Below are positions 23,483-34,430 of a DNA stretch of 64,000 bases, piece by piece. Position 1 is the stretch's first letter, and each line of letters begins with the position of its first letter. The DNA comes from Ctenosaura bakeri (Eukaryota; Chordata; Lepidosauria; Squamata; Iguanidae), in NCBI GenBank assembly GCA_948474755.1, contig CAOLHI010001154.1:372001-436000 (forward strand). The letters are read 5' to 3'. Below the pieces are notes generated by a model. That model was given only the letters and a program-made list of their open reading frames with translations. It ran no database searches and had not been told where the DNA came from. A program made the translations under genes and the position numbers.

Positions 23483-25344
23483 AATCATCATAATGACACA
23501 TTGAAGCAAGCTCCCGCAACTCATGGAAACATTTGGAACAATGTGCTTCAATCAAGTAAATGATAATTTTGGATGGCACTCTGTGGCTGGCATCCCCTTG
23601 GGCAGCCACAATGATGTAAGTAAGGCTTATGCCCTTGTAACTGTTTGCTATTCACATTTACATTCACGGCACTATTGTCGTGACTGCAAATGCCCTCCCA
23701 CACAAATCCACCCTAAAATCAAAGCAACTGTATTGAGAGGTGGAGTTTTGTGCCATTGGAAAGTAGGGTGCTGAAGGATGATGTGTCCAGTCCTCTCCTG
23801 CCAGTGAGGCAATGTCCAGTTGTGACAGGACATTTCAGGGCCCCTGCTTCTTCTCATCCCACAGTGGCTCACTGGCAAGAGTAGGCTGAACACCTTATCC
23901 TTCGGTGCCTCACTTGCCAGAACTGGAGAAATCCATCTCTTGGAATGGCTGCCTGGATGTTAAGGCGGGTTTGGCCAGTTGGTTCATGAGCCAGAATAGA
24001 ACCATGACATTGTACTCGATGCAGAATCTCAGCCTGCATTTTTTTATATTTAAGTATTGCAATCTGGTCTACACACAGTGGCACTGATTGTACCTTGTTA
24101 CTTTTTTGTTAATTTCTTTCTCATTAATTAAAATTTCATTTTAAAAACTTTTAAAAAAAGCTCTCCAACAGTCTGATTCTCTATACAATGATTTAACTAT
24201 TCCCATTTAAGACCCTTATTCATAATCTGACTCACCTTTTCCAGAGTTTCCAGTATTACTCACTGCTATTTTAGAAAACAATATTATAACTGTAAGTTAT
24301 CTCAGAGATGGGTGAATCATACTGCAAAATCCAGTTACAGCTTATAGTTCTATACAAAGCCTGCAATAGCAGCCTGGTAGTTTGTACCAGCTGTGAAGCA
24401 GCAAAAGTATCTCAGCATTAAACATATAAATTTATAATTACATATTTCCTTGCTGTGTATATAAATAGGAGACAGATATCAATAATCAGAGCTAATGAAA
24501 TGTTCTGCATATGTGTGCTCTGGGCTCCTGAATGTCATTTATACTATTCTTCCACAAGAGGATGCTGAGGAGCTGTGATGAAAGACGTTCCCTAGTTTTC
24601 CTCTTTTCTCCTGTTTTCTGTTTCCAGTTGCTAAAATTCTGGAAGCTTTGGGGCTCCTTCTTCCACCAATTGAGATACCAATCAGACTCCTTAAAATGAA
24701 TCCAGCCTATTTAGATTCCTCTGAATCAACGCAGTTCCAATTCAGACTAAATCCAATTAGTTCCATTTATCACAATCTCAGTTTTAAGTGACAAGTGTAG
24801 GACTTAAATAACTCCCGCTTCATCTCATGTAGAGGACATACGTACCTCTTACCAAACAAGAAGCATAAGCCTGTCACCTAGTGAACAATCTTCAAGGTTA
24901 AGAACACAGTAACAGGAGAAGACAGGAAGTGAAGCACTATCAATTGATTTGGAATGAACTGAGTAGCCAGCTGTGCAAGCCCATAAACAATTCTGTACTC
25001 AATGATGTAATGTTAAATTTGTAACTGTAGGTGCTCATTCCTCCCATTACCGTGCCCCCAAGGAGAGTCAATGGAGGCAGCTGTGTCAAACCATATCAAC
25101 CCACCAGTTCTAGCAGTTTTCATTTCAACCTACAGTAAGTGTTTTGTAACGCTAATGAGGCTGAACACCTTTTCAAGATCAAAACATGCACAAGTGCTTT
25201 GTATAACAGCAGGCATAATTCATAACAATACAACAGCAATGGGAAAAATCAAGAACTTCTTTTTGCATTGCTAGTTACTATGGAGCTAAACTGCAGCTAA
25301 ACAGAGATGAAAGTCTGAAGAGGCTGGTGGCAGATGATATCTGT
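23483..25344. other. Unique DNA
   Basis: No known repeat or coding exon recognised. The sequence is AT-rich after 24100. Confidence 0.45.
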
Positions 25345-25811
25345 GGCCCTTTCTGCATGTGGGATTTTTATCGGGCAGAAATGGGATTCACCGGATTTTT
25401 CCTGCGTCCGGGTGAGTCCGTTGCGAAGAGCAGCAGTGCGAGCTTGGCGCTCTGTAGTTCTCTGGTGTCCAAAATGGCAGCTTCTGGTTGGTGGAGGCTC
25501 TCCACCAACTGAAGAAGCTCACCAGCCGAAAGCCCGCCCCCAGAAGATCTGCAGGCACGCACTTGCATGCGCCTGCAAATCTACTCTGGAGCACAGCAAC
25601 GGAGCAGGACGGGGTTGACCTCTCTGTGCTTTTTAAAAGCCTCAAAAAAGAGGTTTTTAAAAAGCACGCTGCGTGACCAGTTCCAGTCGCGCAAAACTGG
25701 ATTGAGGTGTGGAACTACAAAAAATAGTCCACCCCAGTCTACTCTATGGTGCAGAAGACCTCCATCGGAGGTCGCTCTGCACCATTTTAAATGCCCGGTG
25801 CGGAAATGGCC
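25345..25811. mobile_element. GC-rich non-autonomous DNA transposon, copy 1
   Basis: It begins GGCCCTTTCTGCATG and ends CCGGTGCGGAAATGGCC, which are inverted copies. The interior is GC-rich (CACCGGATTTTTCCTGCG, GGTGAGTCCGTTGCGAAGAG). A subterminal hairpin lies at 25748-25783. The copy at 55574-56057 matches along the whole length, at very roughly 80% by eye. No coding capacity. The flanking 3 bp (TGT, ATT) do not form a target duplication, perhaps because of decay. The open frames on both strands here are by-products of the GC content. Confidence 0.85.
25748..25783. repeat. 36 bp hairpin inside the GC-rich transposon (copy 1)
   Basis: GGTGCAGA-A-GACCTCC, loop ATC, GGAGGTC-GC-TCTGCACC: 15 paired bases with a small bulge. 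The same structure occurs at 55994-56029. Confidence 0.9.
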
Positions 25812-26295
25812 ATTGTTTCTATTCATCAAAATGGGCCTGGTTTCACCATACTTACCATCTATAGTTTAAGGAAAGCTTGTTAGTGTTAACTTTTGATTCA
25901 CTTTTGCAGGTCAGATGCCTGTATTCCCTTTCAGTGGAATTCTGTTGTAAACAGCCCTTTGAGCAAATACCTAGCAAACCAAATTTTCTCTTCTCAGTGG
26001 CTGAAAGGTATGCTCTCCTTCGGAAAGGAGTCTCACTTTGCTTCCAACATAGCTTCTGGTTGAACCTGAGGACCAAGTTCTGTTAGTTTATGCTGAATCC
26101 AGAGCTTGTCCCAGTCATCTTTCTTTTTCTTAATCATGCTTTTCTTTTTTTCTCTTTCCTCCGGCTTCACCCTCCATATTCCCACCTATTACAGTTGTGG
26201 CAGGTTTGCCCTCTTCATCCACATCAAGCGTTGCCCCTATTTCTGTGTATGTTTGTGTGTGTACACCATTCTTTCCTATACATGACAGTGAGAAA
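25812..26295. other. Unique DNA
   Basis: Nothing recognised; pyrimidine-rich near 26110-26170. Confidence 0.45.
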
Positions 26296-26508
26296 AGACT
26301 CTTTCACACTATACAATTACAGCACTATAATTCCACTTTAATTGCCATGGCTGCTTCCAATGGAGTTCAGTATTTTGCTCAGAGGCACTAGAAGAGCTGT
26401 CTGGCTGAGAATTGTAAACATCCTTCCCTAAACTGCAAATCCCAGAAATCCATCGGATGCAGCCATGGTGGTTAAAGTGGAACTGTAGCATTGTAATTGC
26501 ACAGTATG
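26296..26508. mobile_element. AT-rich palindromic MITE
   Basis: It starts near CTTTCACACTATACAATTAC and ends near TTGTAATTGCACAGTATGG. The palindromic interior is TTGCCATGGCTGC...GTGGTTAAAGTGGAACTGTA, with the family marker TGAGAATTGTAAACATCC. It lies next to a second copy. Confidence 0.72.
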
Positions 26509-26687
26509 GAGGACCAGGCCCATTTCCACACTACACTATTACAGTGCTATTATTCCATTTTCAACATCCTGTGGAATTTTGTAGTTTACTGAGGCCAAAG
26601 AGCTCTCTGGCTGAGAATTCTAAATGCCCTTCCCTAAACTGCAAACCTCAGGATTCCATAGGATGTTGTAAGTAATAATAGGACTAT

Positions 26688-27099
26688 GGCCCTTTTCGCA
26701 TGCTTTTTTTTTTGTGCGAGCGCCCCTTGAGCGTTGCGTGAGTGGGAACGTCGCTCTGTATGATGCACTCCCACTCATGCAACGCTCACGAGGCTAAAGC
26801 AGGGCGTGCACATGTTTTGATTTTCGGCTTTAAGTCAAAAATACCATGCACTTGCGCAATGCTCGCGGCGCCCTCGCGCACTTACCTCTGTGCGGTGCTT
26901 CGGTGAGCAGGGGCGGTCATGCTTCCTCCCCCCGCACAGCCTACAGCTCCCAGACTGCGCTGCGGAAGGAAGGGGCAGGGTGCGAGTGCCACGGTTGCGT
27001 TACAAGGAAGATGATGTGGGAGGCAAAAAGGGCTGTCGTGAGCAGCTCGCACGAGCGCTGCTCCCCACTGCCGCGACGAGGTAAGGTGCAAAAAGGGCC
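26688..27099. mobile_element. GC-rich non-autonomous DNA transposon, different interior
   Basis: The ends GGCCCTTTTCGCATGC and GGTGCAAAAAGGGCC are inverted. The 3 bp duplication TAT is at 26685-26687 and 27100-27102. The interior is CpG-rich and holds a long hairpin (arms 26729-26747 and 26769-26787). It shares terminal repeats with 25345 and 55574 but has a different body. It is non-coding; the 60-90 codon frames here are due to the GC content. Confidence 0.85.
26729..26787. repeat. 19 bp hairpin inside the GC-rich transposon
   Basis: GAGCGTTGCGTGAGTGGGA pairs with TCCCACTCATGCAACGCTC, with one mismatch (a G-T pair if folded as RNA) and a 21 nt loop. Confidence 0.92.
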
Positions 27100-27126
27100 T
27101 ATAACAGTGTAGGGTAGAAATGGCCC

Positions 27127-28540
27127 GGCTGGTAAGTGGCTCCTCCCTCCCTCCTTTCTCTAGTAACCCATAACAGAGCTATGCACAGAAATCTTGCCTA
27201 ACTTTTAGAAATCTACTCTAGCAATTTAACAGGCATTGCACCCTAGAGGCAACATCTGCAGTCTACAACACATATCACTGTATTCTGTTATTCTCACTCT
27301 AGTCCTATACAATGCTTCCTCAGTCATTCTCAGGGATGACAGGTATGTCTGTGAATGCTGACTGAGAAGGAAATCCCACTGAATTCAGTTGGGTTCAGCC
27401 TCAAATAAATGGACACAGGATTTTATTCTGAATCTCCCACACTGTTATTTCTATCCAAATGTGTCAACGTTTAAGTCTGGCTTGTGGAATCAGAGAATTT
27501 GGGGTGAAAATTAGCACAGGGTTTGATATCTTTGTGAGCAGAAAAGAAAAAAATGGCTTCACTTTAATGTTCTGTTGCTCCTCCCTTTGTCCAAACCTCA
27601 GACCAACAGTTCTAGCCTTCTCAGACAGTGAATAGAAAACCTGGGCTTAGCCCTCTATAAGTAATTCAGGCCTTTGTAATAAATCTAGCCTGGATCAAGC
27701 AATGGGCGTGCTGAAACATTACACTTACCTGTAGGGTTCTGCATTAGAGATGTGAAGACTCATGTGGAGAAAATGGAAAAATTCAGGAAAAAAAAAACCC
27801 TTCCCTCATTTTGGGGCGGGGGGAGGGAGAAAAAAACACAAACTCCTTTTCCCTGTATTTAAGTTTTCTTTCCCCCTGGGCCTTCACATCTCTAGTCTGT
27901 ACCTATGCTTAACTGCACATTTTTCTGTTATGGAATAACCTGCCTCTAAGTGGAAGTAAACACCACAGCTGCTTTGAGAAGGAGAGGGAGTATTCACAGC
28001 AAGTCATCTGGGCAGAGGATGCTGCTTAACCAGTCCTTAAACATTCTCAATTTATCCTGTTGTCTCACTTTTCCAGCTGCTTTTAAACTGTTTTTTCTCT
28101 TCTCCCATTTCCCCCCATTTCTTCTCAGCTTACTTCAATTGCTGCAAACTAAGTTCTAAGTGCAAAATTAGTTTGCACTGAATTAACTCAGGACAGGAGA
28201 GAAGAAAAACAGGGAGGATTATTGCCCTTCCCAGGAAGCCCAGTGAATGCAAACTGCTGCAGTCTCTCCTAGCTTATGTATTCTTTCTCATCAATACCTT
28301 TTGCTACCTTGACCACACCCTGATGTTGCTTGACCATGTGTCCCGGTTTTCATCTATGAAATATTGAAGGGTATGCAATCTTCTCTGATAAAGTACGATA
28401 GACCTGTGCATGCACTGAATATTTTCCTTTTTAAAGGTCTCATCTTCCAACTACCTTCTTAGTTCTAATGAAAGAAGAATGGTATAAGGCACTATGTAAC
28501 ATTACAAAATGATATTATTCTGCTCCTGTGGTCTTGAGAG
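27127..28540. other. Unique DNA
   Basis: No gene or known repeat recognised. Confidence 0.45.
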
Positions 28541-28939
28541 TGTGGGAAATGCAACAATGGTTAACATTGAAAGAGTTAAATGTGCGCTAGAGAGAGAGGG
28601 CACTAGTGAGATGGTTAAATAGTTTGTGTGTGTGTGTGTGTGTGTGTGTTTTGGTGACCTAAAGACTACTTATGTCTTAGCCATCAAGCCTAACCTCTCT
28701 GAGATATGGGTTAATATTCTAAAAGGGATCATTGCACCACTTCCCTCTGCATCCTCTTAATTAATTCACTGCTACAAAAGTCAAACTGGCTTCTCACCTG
28801 TCCTTGCTTAGTCTCCTTAAAGAGTTCTGTAATAAACCTTTGTTTTCTATAGCCATTGGTGTCATTGGTCCTTAAGAATAATAGTTAGCTGTTGTACCCA
28901 CTCTCTCCCTACCAGATAGCATTACACATTTCTCCCACA
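28541..28939 (+). mobile_element. Probable solo LTR
   Basis: It begins TGTGGGAAATG and ends TTTCTCCCACA, a 7 bp matched terminal pair of LTR form. AATAAA lies at 28831-28836, at the right distance from the 3' end for an R/U5 border. A (TG)n tract (28623-28649) lies inside. The adjacent 5 bp (GAGAG, GCTGC) do not match, so it may be old or the call may be wrong. Confidence 0.6.
28623..28649. repeat. (TG)n microsatellite
   Basis: About 13 TG units. Confidence 0.95.
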
Positions 28940-29179
28940 GCTGCCTCATTGTGCATTGGACTGTGGCACAAAAGTACAATATAAATACATAGGTTAATGC
29001 ATGTTATTCACCATGCCCACTGTCAAGAAATGGCATCTGCCTCTGTAAACGAGGGCCTGAGGTTTATTTCTTCAATACTCCATCTCCAAGTTCATTGTTA
29101 TAATGCAAGGTAGGCACTGTGGTGCAACAGGAAGATTTAAAGTCTACCACTCATTCACTCAGTGCTCTAACAAATGATA

Positions 29180-29636
29180 TACAGTTGGCCATCTACATTT
29201 GTGGATTTCACTTTCACGGATTTGATTATTTGTGCGTTTCTCCAACCCTGCCTCCCCCCCAGGTACTTCTTTTCTGGGACACCCTTCCCTCTTGGCAGCT
29301 ATGATCAGGCAACTCAGCCCTTTAAAAAACAACTTCTGATTTTCCTCCTCCTCCACCAGTCATTGCCTGGCCAGACTGACCACAGCCCAGTTTCTCAGCA
29401 CCACAAACCTTCTCCCAATGCTCTCCCATACTTAAGGAAGGAGATGAGTGACAGAAAGGAAGTTTAGTGCCACGAAGCTGGCCCACTCTCTTTCCCTAAC
29501 CTGGACACTGGGTGCCCGCTTTCCCCACCACGCCTCGGCCCCCTTCCCAGAGATGCACATTTTCATATTTATGGTTTTCCCACTTTTGTGGATGTCCTGC
29601 ACTCCTAATCGTAGTGAATATGGAAGGCTGACTGTA
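29180..29636. mobile_element. Tigger/pogo-like MITE with TA target sites
   Basis: The element 29182-29634 begins CAGTTGGCCATCTACATTTG and ends GTGAATATGGAAGGCTGACTG. These are inverted repeats of the CAGTTGGCCCTCC type known from Tc1/mariner-pogo MITEs. TA flanks both sides. The subterminal GTGGATTTCAC and CTTTTGTGGATG are also typical. At 453 bp it has no transposase. Confidence 0.82.
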
Positions 29637-30685
29637 ACTACCAAGATGGTTAAGTTCTGACCCTCCTCCATTTTAATGGAACAAAGATAATTTAACACAA
29701 CACATTTTCTTCCTCGCACATACTGACCAAGGTTAATTGCTTATTCCACACATATCCAAATCTACTTTTATGACATCTTCAAAAATATGAGTGTGGTGAC
29801 AATATGCCCATACAAAGGATAAAAGATTCTGTTGTGCAGCCTGCCTTTTACCTGAATGACAAGAGTTTTTCAAATCAATCACGGTTGTTAAGCTGATTAT
29901 AGTTTCCATTTGTAAATGCTAGGGTACTTGATGGCTCACAGCAGTTAAAGCTGGCAGGGTATCCTTCTTTGTCATTGTGCTTGGATTGCCTACACTGCAC
30001 AGGATGGAGGCTTAATACAGAAAATTCTACAAACTGAATCAAGTAGACATTCACCAGACACCACAAATAATACACATGTGAGCAAAAGTGAGCAATGTCT
30101 TGTGTACATCAATCAGCCAATATGTATAACTTTCCAAATGCTGTTGAGTTGGAAATACTGAACAGTGAATCTGCAAACCATGTATGTGAAGAAAATGAAA
30201 GATAACTTGACCAGGGTGGCAACATTGCTGGGGCAGGGAGTAATTTTCACTCTTGCACAGCCTGATGGACTGCATAGAGGTACATTTGGGCAAAAATGCA
30301 GGAATATCTTTGCAGTAGCAGCTGCTGGGTTCCATGTCATTTCGGCAGTGAATCCACTCCAAGCTTTAGATAGCTTTACAGGAGTTGTACAAGTTGAGCT
30401 GGACATATCTGGGAACAGAGTTCAGCACCTTGGATAATTCCTTTAAAGCCCGTACTAAAATACCAGTGTACCTCTCTGTTTTCAGGCTGATTTTTAGCCA
30501 TCTGGGAAGTTTTGTGAGTCAGAAAATGTTTTGGCCTAGTTGGGGAGAGGGTTCCATTTGTACTCTGGTTCATTTAACAAAATGTTTTGGATTTGCACTG
30601 AATCCCATTCAGTTCCTTGACTGTCCAAACGTATTTACATTACCTTAATAGAATGTAATGTAAACACTGGGATACGTTTGTGAGT
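29637..30685. other. Unique DNA
   Basis: No recognised repeat. Open frames on both strands near 30050-30650 have no identifiable domain. Confidence 0.45.
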
Positions 30686-30750
30686 GCCTGCCCTATGTTC
30701 TAGTCAGCAAATGACCCAGGAGTCAAATGGTTGTAAGGAAGAAACAGGAG

Positions 30751-31023
30751 TCAGATTGCTGTAAAGTGAACAAATTCACCACTACCAGAATGGTAGTATG
30801 ACAATGGACAGGGACAGATTAATACAGAGTCCATTGAGATCATCCTCCAGGGTGTTGAAGGGGTAGGCAGTGGCTTCAATAAGCTGGTGGGCCTTCCTGA
30901 CTGACCCTTAGCATGATGGCAGGTGGGGCAGGTCCTCACATATTGTCCCACTTCTGCCTGACCATCAAAATTCCCTAGTGAGAAAGTACAGAATTGTAAA
31001 ACCCAAAGCACCCTGTATGTCAA
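30751..31023 (-). pseudogene. Ty3/gypsy integrase N-terminal remnant
   Basis: A 90-codon open stretch with EVGQYVRTCPTCHHAKGQ, the second half of the HHCC zinc-binding domain (C-x2-C present). It is followed by PLPTPSTPWRMISMD, the conserved lead into the integrase catalytic core with its first aspartate. The rest of the core is missing, because the LTR-like end follows directly at about 30738. Confidence 0.87.
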
Positions 31024-31188
31024 GTGTCATAGCACAGACAGAGGATCTCATCCTGACAGGATCCTGGGGGCACATAAAAGAACCCATGGTAGTATAGCAG
31101 TCCATCTTGGAAGGCATAGTGTGACAGTCCATTGTCTGTGACTGCGTCTGCCCAGATACATCACAGCCTTGCTGGTCCTGGATCTGAT

Positions 31189-31458
31189 TCAGCAGTGTTG
31201 GCAGAATATGTGTGGATAGAGAACAGTAGAGTGAGACTTTTTACACTTCAGAGAGCTGTATGCTGGTTCCCAGGATAAGGCATCACCTTGCCAGTACTGA
31301 GAGTAGGGAACATAAGTGAGCTTGAAATTGTACCTCACAAAGAATAAAGTCCAACACATTTGTTTCTGATTTAACCTCTGGGCTGTCTTGAAGTATTTGA
31401 GATTGCAAAGATTTTTGTGGACTTCAGCTGGGTATGTGGCCCCCTCTAGTAGGTCCAT
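31189..31458 (-). pseudogene. Ty3/gypsy RNase H C-terminal remnant
   Basis: An open stretch of 89 codons with HKNLCNLKYFKTAQRLNQKQ, then WTLFFVRYNFKLTYVP and a changed DALS block (GDALSWEPAY). This is the end of the RNase H and connection region of gypsy Pol (usual form HKNLEYL...RQARWALFF...ADALSR). It lies between RT and integrase as expected. Confidence 0.85.
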
Positions 31459-31799
31459 ACCTCAAATGCAGCCTTGATTGCCAGGAGTTCTTTTTCTCCA
31501 AACAGTGTAGTTCTGTTCAGTTAGTGCCAGCCTTCTTGAGTAGTAGGCACGGGGAAGAAGGTGTATACATGACATCAGAGAAGCACTGCCCCAGTGGCAA
31601 CATTGGAGGTGTTGGTTTTTATGACAAAGGAGGTCTGGGGGTCTGGATATTGCAAAGTTTGTTCAGATATAAACAGATCCTTTAACTTCTGGAAGGCTTG
31701 TTGAGTGAATGGAATTTTTGCCCTGTAGGAGGTCGCCTAAAGTCACAGCAAGCTTTGTGAAGTCTGGACTAAAGCATCAGTAATAATTTGCAAGCCCCA

Positions 31800-32420
31800 G
31801 CACTGCTTCTGTTTTAGAAGGATCTATCTCCAATCCCTTTGGGAGATCAGGTGTCCAAGGAAGTCCATAGTAGGGGGGGTCAAATGTGCATATCTCTAGT
31901 TTGGCACAGAGCTGGTGTTCCTGCAGTCATTGGAGAATGGCTGTTACATGGGCATCGTAAACTATCTGGTTCAGTGGAGAGCACACACACACACACATAT
32001 AATCCAAATAAATGGTGACAAATCAATCAAGGTTGTCTCTGGAAATATCATTCATAAGGGGTTGGAAAACAGCAGAGATATTGCCTAGCCCAAAGAATAT
32101 GACTTGATATTCATAATATTCATAATGGGTCTGGAATGTTGTCTTCCATCATGCCAGCTTGGATTTGGATTAGATTATAGGCTTCCCTGAGGTCCAACTG
32201 AGTATAGACTTTAGCATTATGCAGCCATTCCAACAGTTCCAGGATCAATTGCAGGGAGTACCAGTGCTGTATGCTGATTCAGTTGAGGGCCCTATAATTG
32301 TCACCCAAAGATCCCTGCATTTTTAATTGACATAAAGGACAGGGGCATCAGTAGGAGAGGTTGAGGGTTGGGTAAAACCACAGTGCAGGTTTTTTTCCAG
32401 AAAATCTATAGAGTGGCAAG
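31800..32420 (-). pseudogene. Ty3/gypsy reverse transcriptase remnant
   Basis: On the minus strand near 32140-31985, across frame breaks, it shows WKTTFQTHYEYYEYQVI, LMNDISRDNLD and FVTIYLDY. These correspond to the RT blocks W-K-T-A-F...F-E-Y and the catalytic Y-L-D-D, here changed to YLDY. An (AC)n repeat has grown at 31981-31999 directly after it. The fingers region towards 32400 is poorly preserved. Confidence 0.78.
31981..31999. repeat. (AC)n microsatellite inside the gypsy RT
   Basis: About nine AC units next to the YLDD position of the reverse transcriptase fossil. Confidence 0.95.
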
Positions 32421-32869
32421 TTCTGGCTCTGACTGGAAATAGATATGACCTGCTGGATGGGATCCCCAGGAACTAGGTTGATTGCACAGTCATATGGTTG
32501 GTGTTGGGGAAGCCAGTCAGCCTCCTTTTTCTCAAAGACATCTGTAAAGTCCTATTATTTGGTTAGTAACATGACAGGAGATTCCACTGGCTCTGAGCCT
32601 TGAGCAGCATAAACTCATTCTGGTCAGCAATGCTCCTGGCATACCTCAGTTGTGAAGATTACTCCCTTCCTGAACCAAGAGATATATGAATCATGCTGGA
32701 TGACCCATGACATCCCCAGGACCAAGGGAAAATGAGGTGCCTTTGGTAAAAAGAATCAGAGCTGCTCAGTATGGCCCTTGATCTTAAGTGTCAATATAGT
32801 TGTTTCATAGGTCATGAGCAGATTACCATCAGTGGCTACCGCAGGGCAAAGGTCCTGCAAGCATTGCAT

Positions 32870-32975
32870 GGGGATGTTTTTTGGGGGTGGGGGGCAAAGT
32901 TTTCATCCATGAAGTTATCGGACGCCTAAAGTCTACCATAGTTCCCATCTGTGAAGTTTGTTCCTTGGTATACCA
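32870..32975 (-). pseudogene. Ty3/gypsy aspartic protease remnant
   Basis: On the minus strand near 32950-32890 the frame reads ASDNFMDENFA. This matches the block just after the D-S-G-A active site of gypsy proteases (usually DSGASGNFMD). The active-site aspartate itself is not preserved. It lies between gag and RT as expected. Confidence 0.65.
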
Positions 32976-33085
32976 TAAGGCAGCAGCTACAAGGAGGGGC
33001 TCTCAAGAGGGCTTATCTGTTGGTTTTGCAGCAGAGTTCCTGGTGAAATGACCAGAAGGGCTGCCATACAGAGTTCTGCCTGCCT

Positions 33086-33871
33086 CTAATGCTCTTTCTC
33101 CTCCAATGGAAGTTGAAGTTGAGTCTCACCCAACTGCATGGGCTCCATCTTTGCATCAACCGCTAATGGTGCTGATCCTGCAAATAAAGGAGATGCTGCC
33201 CTGGGCATTGGTACTTGATGAGTCTTGCAGCTGGTTTCCAGCTGCTCATAGATCTGCAAGCATTGTTTGATCAATTTCTGCAGGGAAGGGGGGGGAGGGA
33301 TCAGTCTGGCCCAGCTTATCCTAGGTGTCATAAGCCAATCTTTATATTGGTCCTGCAGTGCTGCATCACTCCAGCCCAAGTCCTGAGCAAATAGCTGGAA
33401 GGTAGTGGTATAAGTGACAACAAACCCCATCCCTTGGCAGAAGTGACAGATGCCTTCATTTCCTTCAGAAAGTTATCAAGGTTAATCAAAAGAGGGCTTG
33501 ACTGGAAGAAAAATAGGGTGGCCCATTTTGCAGCTGGACCTGTAAGCAGGCAGATTATGAATGTCACCTCTACCAGGTCAGCTGAGAAGTCTTTGACATG
33601 AAGCTGCATGCACAGCTGACAATGAGCCAGAAAAGTCTCAAACTAGTCCGGGGAGCCACTACATTTCTCTGCTGGGGACACAGGACATTTGTGCTCCTCT
33701 CATTTCCTTCAACAAGTCAGAAAGATTTGATTGCAGTAGAAGTGGTATCTGCTGCTGGTGAAGCTGTGCCTGCAGACTGGCCACAGCTGTGGTGAGCTGA
33801 TTTACTTGCTTAACCAGAGCCTGGTTCTGTTGGAGCAGTGCCTCCATGCTGTCAGCGTGAGTTGTTTGCAA
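33086..33871 (-). pseudogene. Ty3/gypsy gag remnant
   Basis: Three partial open frames cover it (33871-33659, 33609-33328, 33430-33086). The first starts with a Met after the LTR-like region and has a coiled-coil-like segment rich in Q and L (QALVKQVNQLTTAVASLQAQ). The later part has LFAQDLGWSDAALQDQYKDW, a capsid-like block of gypsy Gag. No CCHC zinc knuckle is visible. Frame breaks near 33610 and 33400 make it non-functional. Confidence 0.78.
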
Positions 33872-34430
33872 TCTGTCCTATACTCCATTCAGAAGTCAGA
33901 TGGTTGTAAGGCAAGAGCTGTTAGGTAGTTAATCCAGTCCAGGTCATTCACAGGTTATTCAGCAAGATGAAAGGAGAGACAAGAGGGAAGTTGTCGGCCA
34001 GTCCAGAGGTCATTACAACATCCAGATAAATGAAGCAGCAAGGAGTAAAACACAGCAATGTCAACTGTAGCCAGTTCAAGGTCAAGAACATGTGAATGCT
34101 GAAAGTACTGCCAATCTCCAAGGTAGAACACTTTCAAGCAACAAAGATGCCGGAGAGCTGCTGGGAGATTTATATACAACTGTCTCAGGGCACTAAGTGC
34201 TTAAGAAGTCAGGGTTCACTATTTAACAGATAATGGGATCTGTGTAGTCTGTCCTTATCTCTTTGGCAATCTTCAAATGACAAAGGAGAGTCCTCACCAT
34301 TTGCAGGTTTCTGTTGAGGAGTGGGCATCCCAATTGCCTCATTACTCAGCTCCTTGGACTCGGAGAAGCCAACATTAGCTATAAATTCCTGGAACTCTGA
34401 TTCTTCTGGTGAGGTGAGCTAAGACAGTGT

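Larger units (their letters stand above)
26517..27126. mobile_element. AT-rich MITE split by a GC-rich transposon
   Basis: The left part (26517-26687) starts GGCCCATTTCCACACTACAC. The right end (27100-27126) is TATAACAGTGTAGGG...GAAATGGCCC. Between them sits the GC-rich element 26688-27099, flanked by TAT on both sides. Removing it and one TAT restores the normal MITE end, so the order of events is clear. Confidence 0.85.
30690..34430 (-). mobile_element. Decayed Ty3/gypsy LTR retrotransposon, minus strand
   Basis: Reading from high to low coordinates: an LTR-like region (about 34430-33890) with a TATA box (TATATAAATCTCC, about 34164-34176), then gag, protease, reverse transcriptase, RNase H and the start of integrase. 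It ends with a short piece resembling the LTR end at about 30712-30738. That piece shares CCTTACAACCATYTGACT (minus strand) with the LTR end at about 33889-33906. The order PR-RT-RH-IN is that of Metaviridae (Ty3/gypsy), and the integrase start resembles vertebrate chromovirus-type elements. The integrase catalytic core and most of the 3' LTR are missing. All frames are broken by stops and shifts. Confidence 0.85.

Noticed and set aside
25334..25869. Overlapping open frames on both strands in GC-rich DNA
   Set aside because: They lie inside the GC-rich transposon, whose second copy at 55574 does not preserve the frames.
26690..27110. CpG-rich stretch resembling a CpG island promoter
   Set aside because: It coincides exactly with a transposon bounded by inverted repeats and a TAT duplication.
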